Position numbers and translations under genes: made by a program
From: Mesobacterium_A hydrothermale
Lineage (GTDB): Bacteria; Pseudomonadota; Alphaproteobacteria; Rhodobacterales; Rhodobacteraceae
Reading direction: 5' to 3'
DNA length: 64,000 nucleotides
NCBI RefSeq assembly: GCF_035818635.1
Contig: NZ_JAYLLH010000003.1
Coordinates: 62,001-126,000 of the forward strand
Shown here: one piece after another, positions 61,887 to 64,000 of the stretch
Layout: each line of letters opens with the position of its first letter
Position numbering within the stretch: position 1 is the stretch's first letter
The notes under the pieces: generated by a model
Told to the model about the DNA's origin: nothing
Databases searched by the model: none
What the model saw: only the letters and a program-made list of their open reading frames with translations

Positions 61887-61931
61887 TGCTCCACTAGGGT
61901 TCGCCGCCACGCCAGGAAGCCGTTGTGGCGG
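61887..61931 (-). promoter_or_regulatory. SAM/SAH riboswitch in the metK leader
   Basis: On the minus strand a 7-bp stem CCGCCAC (61925-61931) with GTGGCGG (61904-61910) encloses the loop AACGGCTTCCTGGC, and a 3' TGGAGCA (61887-61893) follows. This is the compact SAM/SAH riboswitch pattern (ACAACGGCUUCCUGGCGUG core and GGAGCA pseudoknot strand) known from Rhodobacterales metK leaders. The pseudoknot strand doubles as ribosome-binding site. Confidence 0.93.
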
Positions 61932-61947
61932 TAAAAATAATCGTGCC

Positions 61948-61976
61948 TCGCTATGCGCCTTCTGGTCCGAGGTCAA
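61948..61976 (-). promoter_or_regulatory. Candidate metK promoter
   Basis: On the minus strand TTGACC (61971-61976) and TAGCGA (61948-61953) with a 17-base spacer. It overlaps the 3' end of lnt and would start transcription just before the riboswitch. Confidence 0.45.
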
Positions 61977-63439
61977 TTGCGATTTCGTTGATTCAGGACA
62001 AGCGCCACGCCCACCAGCAGCAAAAAGCCGATCAAAAGCGGCAAATCGCCGGTGCGGGAATAGGGCGAGGCCGCAGCGGCGCGCGGCAAGGGCGCGTCCA
62101 GAAACCCTGCCTCGTTCAGCGGCAGGCTGGCCGTCACCCGGCCCGCCGGGTCGATCACCGCGGACACGCCGGTATTGGCGGCGCGGATCAGAGGCAGGCG
62201 GTTTTCAATCGCCCGCATCCGCGCCTGCATCAGGTGTTGATACGGGCCGGAGACCGCGCCGAACCATGCATCGTTGGTCAGTTGCAACAGATAGTCCGGG
62301 CGCTCCGTCGTCCCGGTCACGTCTTGCGGAAACACCGCCTCGTAACAGATCAGCGGCAGGGCGCGACCCGGCGTTGTGTCGATGACCTGCGGACCGGGGC
62401 CGGCGCTGTAGCCGCCTTCGGCCCGGGCGGCGATGCCGCCGATGGTGATCCAGGTGAACAGATGCGCCAGGGGGATGTATTCGCCGAACGGCACAAGATG
62501 ATGCTTGTCGTAAAGCGCACTGATCTGGCCGTTTGGGTCAAGCGCGACGAGGGAATTGTAAAACCCGGTTTCATCGAAGCGCTGGATGCCGACGATGACC
62601 TGCGCGCCACGGGCGGCGTCGGTCAGGATATCGAACGCTGGTTCGGCATCGTTCAGCAGCATCGGCAAGGCGGATTCCGGCCAGACGATCAGCGCGGGAT
62701 TTCCCGGCGCTTCGGTAAAGTCGACCTGTCGGCGAAAGAAGATCGGGATATAGGCCCTGTCCCATTTCAGGTGTTGCGGCGCGTTTGGCTGGATGAGCCG
62801 CACGATGGGCCGGTCGTCCGAGGCCTGCACCGGCGGCCGCAGCCAAAGGCCGCCCCCCCACAGCACGGCCAGAAGGCCAAGGGCAGTCACCGCCGTCTTG
62901 ACCGTGGTGCGGGCCAGCAGGGCCGCCACGGCCAGCGCGATCAGCGTCAGGCCGTGCGGGCCAAGAACCGCCCCCCATTGCGCCACCGGCGTGGGCGCAA
63001 AGACGTAGCCGAGAAGCCCCCAGGGAAACCCGGTCAGCACATAGGCGCGGGCCAGTTCCGTCAGCGCCCAGAGCGGCACCAGCGCCAGCGCCGTGCGCAG
63101 CCGCTGCGACAGCCAGAACGGCAGCGCCCAGAACAGTGCCAGCCCTGCCCCCATGCCAATCAGCGCAAAGGGTGCCATCCATCCGGTCACGGCGATGTCG
63201 ACAAGGAACGGCTCGACGATCCATGACAGCGATGCCGCAAAATAGCCGACGCCAAAGACCCAGCCGGTCCAACCCGCCTGCCCCGGTGTGTCGCAGCGCG
63301 ACAGCAACCAGAACGGCACCGCCAGCGCCAGAAGCGCAAGCGGCCAAAGGTCGAGCGGGGGTTGTCCAGCCGCCAGACACAGCCCGGCTGCCAGCGCCAG
63401 AAGCAGCCGTTTCCGGCGCGGCAGGACGGTTTCAGCCAT
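61973..63439 (-). CDS. lnt: Apolipoprotein N-acyltransferase
   Basis: Adds the third acyl chain to outer-membrane lipoproteins at the inner membrane. The 488 residues have about seven membrane helices in the first 200, then a nitrilase-like domain with the catalytic triad E255 (VWPESALP), K312 (YDKHHLVPFGEYIP) and C365 (LICYEAVFP), and a final membrane helix. The start at 63439 overlaps the corC stop by eight bases. Ribosome-binding site weak. Confidence 0.94.
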   Translation of the reverse strand: MAETVLPRRKRLLLALAAGLCLAAGQPPLDLWPLALLALAVPFWLLSRCDTPGQAGWTGWVFGVGYFAASLSWIVEPFLVDIAVTGWMAPFALIGMGAGLALFWALPFWLSQRLRTALALVPLWALTELARAYVLTGFPWGLLGYVFAPTPVAQWGAVLGPHGLTLIALAVAALLARTTVKTAVTALGLLAVLWGGGLWLRPPVQASDDRPIVRLIQPNAPQHLKWDRAYIPIFFRRQVDFTEAPGNPALIVWPESALPMLLNDAEPAFDILTDAARGAQVIVGIQRFDETGFYNSLVALDPNGQISALYDKHHLVPFGEYIPLAHLFTWITIGGIAARAEGGYSAGPGPQVIDTTPGRALPLICYEAVFPQDVTGTTERPDYLLQLTNDAWFGAVSGPYQHLMQARMRAIENRLPLIRAANTGVSAVIDPAGRVTASLPLNEAGFLDAPLPRAAAASPYSRTGDLPLLIGFLLLVGVALVLNQRNRN

Positions 63440-64000
63440 GGCTGGCGCTGGCATCCGGGGCGGCGGCGGCGGGCACCGTGTGTTTTTGTCCCGGCAAACG
63501 CACCCGAAGCCGCTTGATCCGTCGCGGGTCGGCATCGACCACTTCGAATTCAACGCCTTCCGGGTGCGGCAGCACCTCTCCGCGCGCGGGCACGTGACCG
63601 GCCAGCATGAAGACCAGCCCGCCCAGCGTGTCGATCTCTTCCTCGTCGATCTCGTCGTGCTCGGTCAGGGTCAGGCCGATCTCGGTCTCGAAGTCTTTCA
63701 GCGGGGTCTTGGCCTGAACCAGGTAACAGCCAGACGGCTCTCGGGTCCAGAACTTGCCCTCGTCGATGTCGTGCTCGTCCTCGATTTCCCCGATCACCTG
63801 TTCGATCAGGTCTTCGATCGTGACCAGCCCGTCAACGCCGCCATATTCGTCGATCACAAGACCCATGTGCCGGCGTTCGGTCTGCATCTTGGTCAGCAGC
63901 ACGCCAATCGGCATCGAAGGCGGTACAAACAGCAATGGGCGCAGCATCTTTTTCAGGTTGAACCGGCCCGACCCCGAGCCATTGAACCCGTGCAAAAGGG
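63432..64000 (-). CDS. CorC/HlyC-type CBS-domain protein, 5' part beyond window
   Basis: The frame is open through base 64000, so the start lies outside. The visible 189 residues contain most of the second CBS domain (RPLLFVPPSMPIGVLLTKMQTERRHMGLVIDEYGGVDGLVTIEDLIEQVIGEI) and the CorC_HlyC transporter-associated domain (about 85-165). No membrane helices are seen in this part, so the short CorC type is likely. Upstream of lnt, as in many proteobacteria. Linked to magnesium/cobalt efflux in enterobacteria; role here inferred. Confidence 0.9.
   Translation of the reverse strand, partial: LLHGFNGSGSGRFNLKKMLRPLLFVPPSMPIGVLLTKMQTERRHMGLVIDEYGGVDGLVTIEDLIEQVIGEIEDEHDIDEGKFWTREPSGCYLVQAKTPLKDFETEIGLTLTEHDEIDEEEIDTLGGLVFMLAGHVPARGEVLPHPEGVEFEVVDADPRRIKRLRVRLPGQKHTVPAAAAPDASASHG

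Noticed and set aside
61887..61931. SAM-II riboswitch in front of metK
   Set aside because: The loop AACGGCTTCCTGGC and the 3' TGGAGCA fit the SAM/SAH class; the SAM-II core was not seen.

Overview
The window is a high-GC alphaproteobacterial chromosome segment, most likely from a Rhodobacteraceae (Roseobacter-group) bacterium. The evidence is the fabD-fabG-acpP-fabF-mltG and corC-lnt-metK gene orders, the class II EPSP synthase, ribosomal protein L9 with an acidic tail, and a SAM/SAH riboswitch in front of metK, a riboswitch class known essentially from Rhodobacterales. No species is assigned.

Layout. 1-6.6 kb: end of riboflavin synthase, then the leftward fatty-acid synthesis block (fabD, fabG, acpP, fabF) and mltG, and two small membrane proteins. 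A 51-base run of C just after mltG is suspicious and probably an assembly fault. 6.8-10.4 kb: rpsF-rpsR-rplI, then a quorum-sensing island (XRE regulator, LuxR, LuxI with a long C-terminal extension). 10.5-14.8 kb: trigger factor, an AGE-type sugar epimerase and a periplasmic di-haem oxidoreductase.

14.9-28.3 kb is a divergent sugar-catabolism locus. Leftward run a fused winged-helix/solute-binding-protein regulator, an SDR, a creatinase-fold protein lacking one metal ligand, a KduD-like SDR, a second SDR and an FMN L-lactate-type oxidase. Rightward run a ribose-type ABC importer (binding protein, two permeases, double ATPase), an SDR paralogous to the leftward one, and a 2,4-diketo-3-deoxy-sugar-acid hydrolase of the FAH family. 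The shared promoter region holds two matching inverted repeats whose centres lie exactly 105 bp apart. I infer a system taking up and oxidising an unidentified (deoxy)sugar to pyruvate and lactate under a one-component sensor of unusual design. This is the best candidate in the window for something not well described.

28.5-43.6 kb is an inositol locus: a second ABC importer with a phytanoyl-CoA-dioxygenase-family enzyme and one IolB, a LacI regulator, two Gfo/Idh/MocA oxidoreductases with IolE, and the operon iolD-iolC-iolB-iolJ-iolG. The same 16-bp perfect palindrome lies in both divergent promoter regions and ties the locus into one LacI regulon. IolB is present twice. iolA is not in the window.

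43.6-64 kb: small membrane proteins, tRNA-Leu(GAG), a membrane-anchored LytTR regulator, lipB, ctaD (with an FNR-type box upstream), glycosyltransferase-like genes, trpF, lapA, ihfB, rpsA, cmk, aroA, trmB, metK, lnt and the 3' part of corC. Four copies of a dispersed intergenic repeat (CTTTGGTTT, three variable bases, AAATACCTC, followed by GC-rich hairpins) lie at gene ends. Coordinates and starts were read by eye; family names rest on recalled motifs, not on searches.
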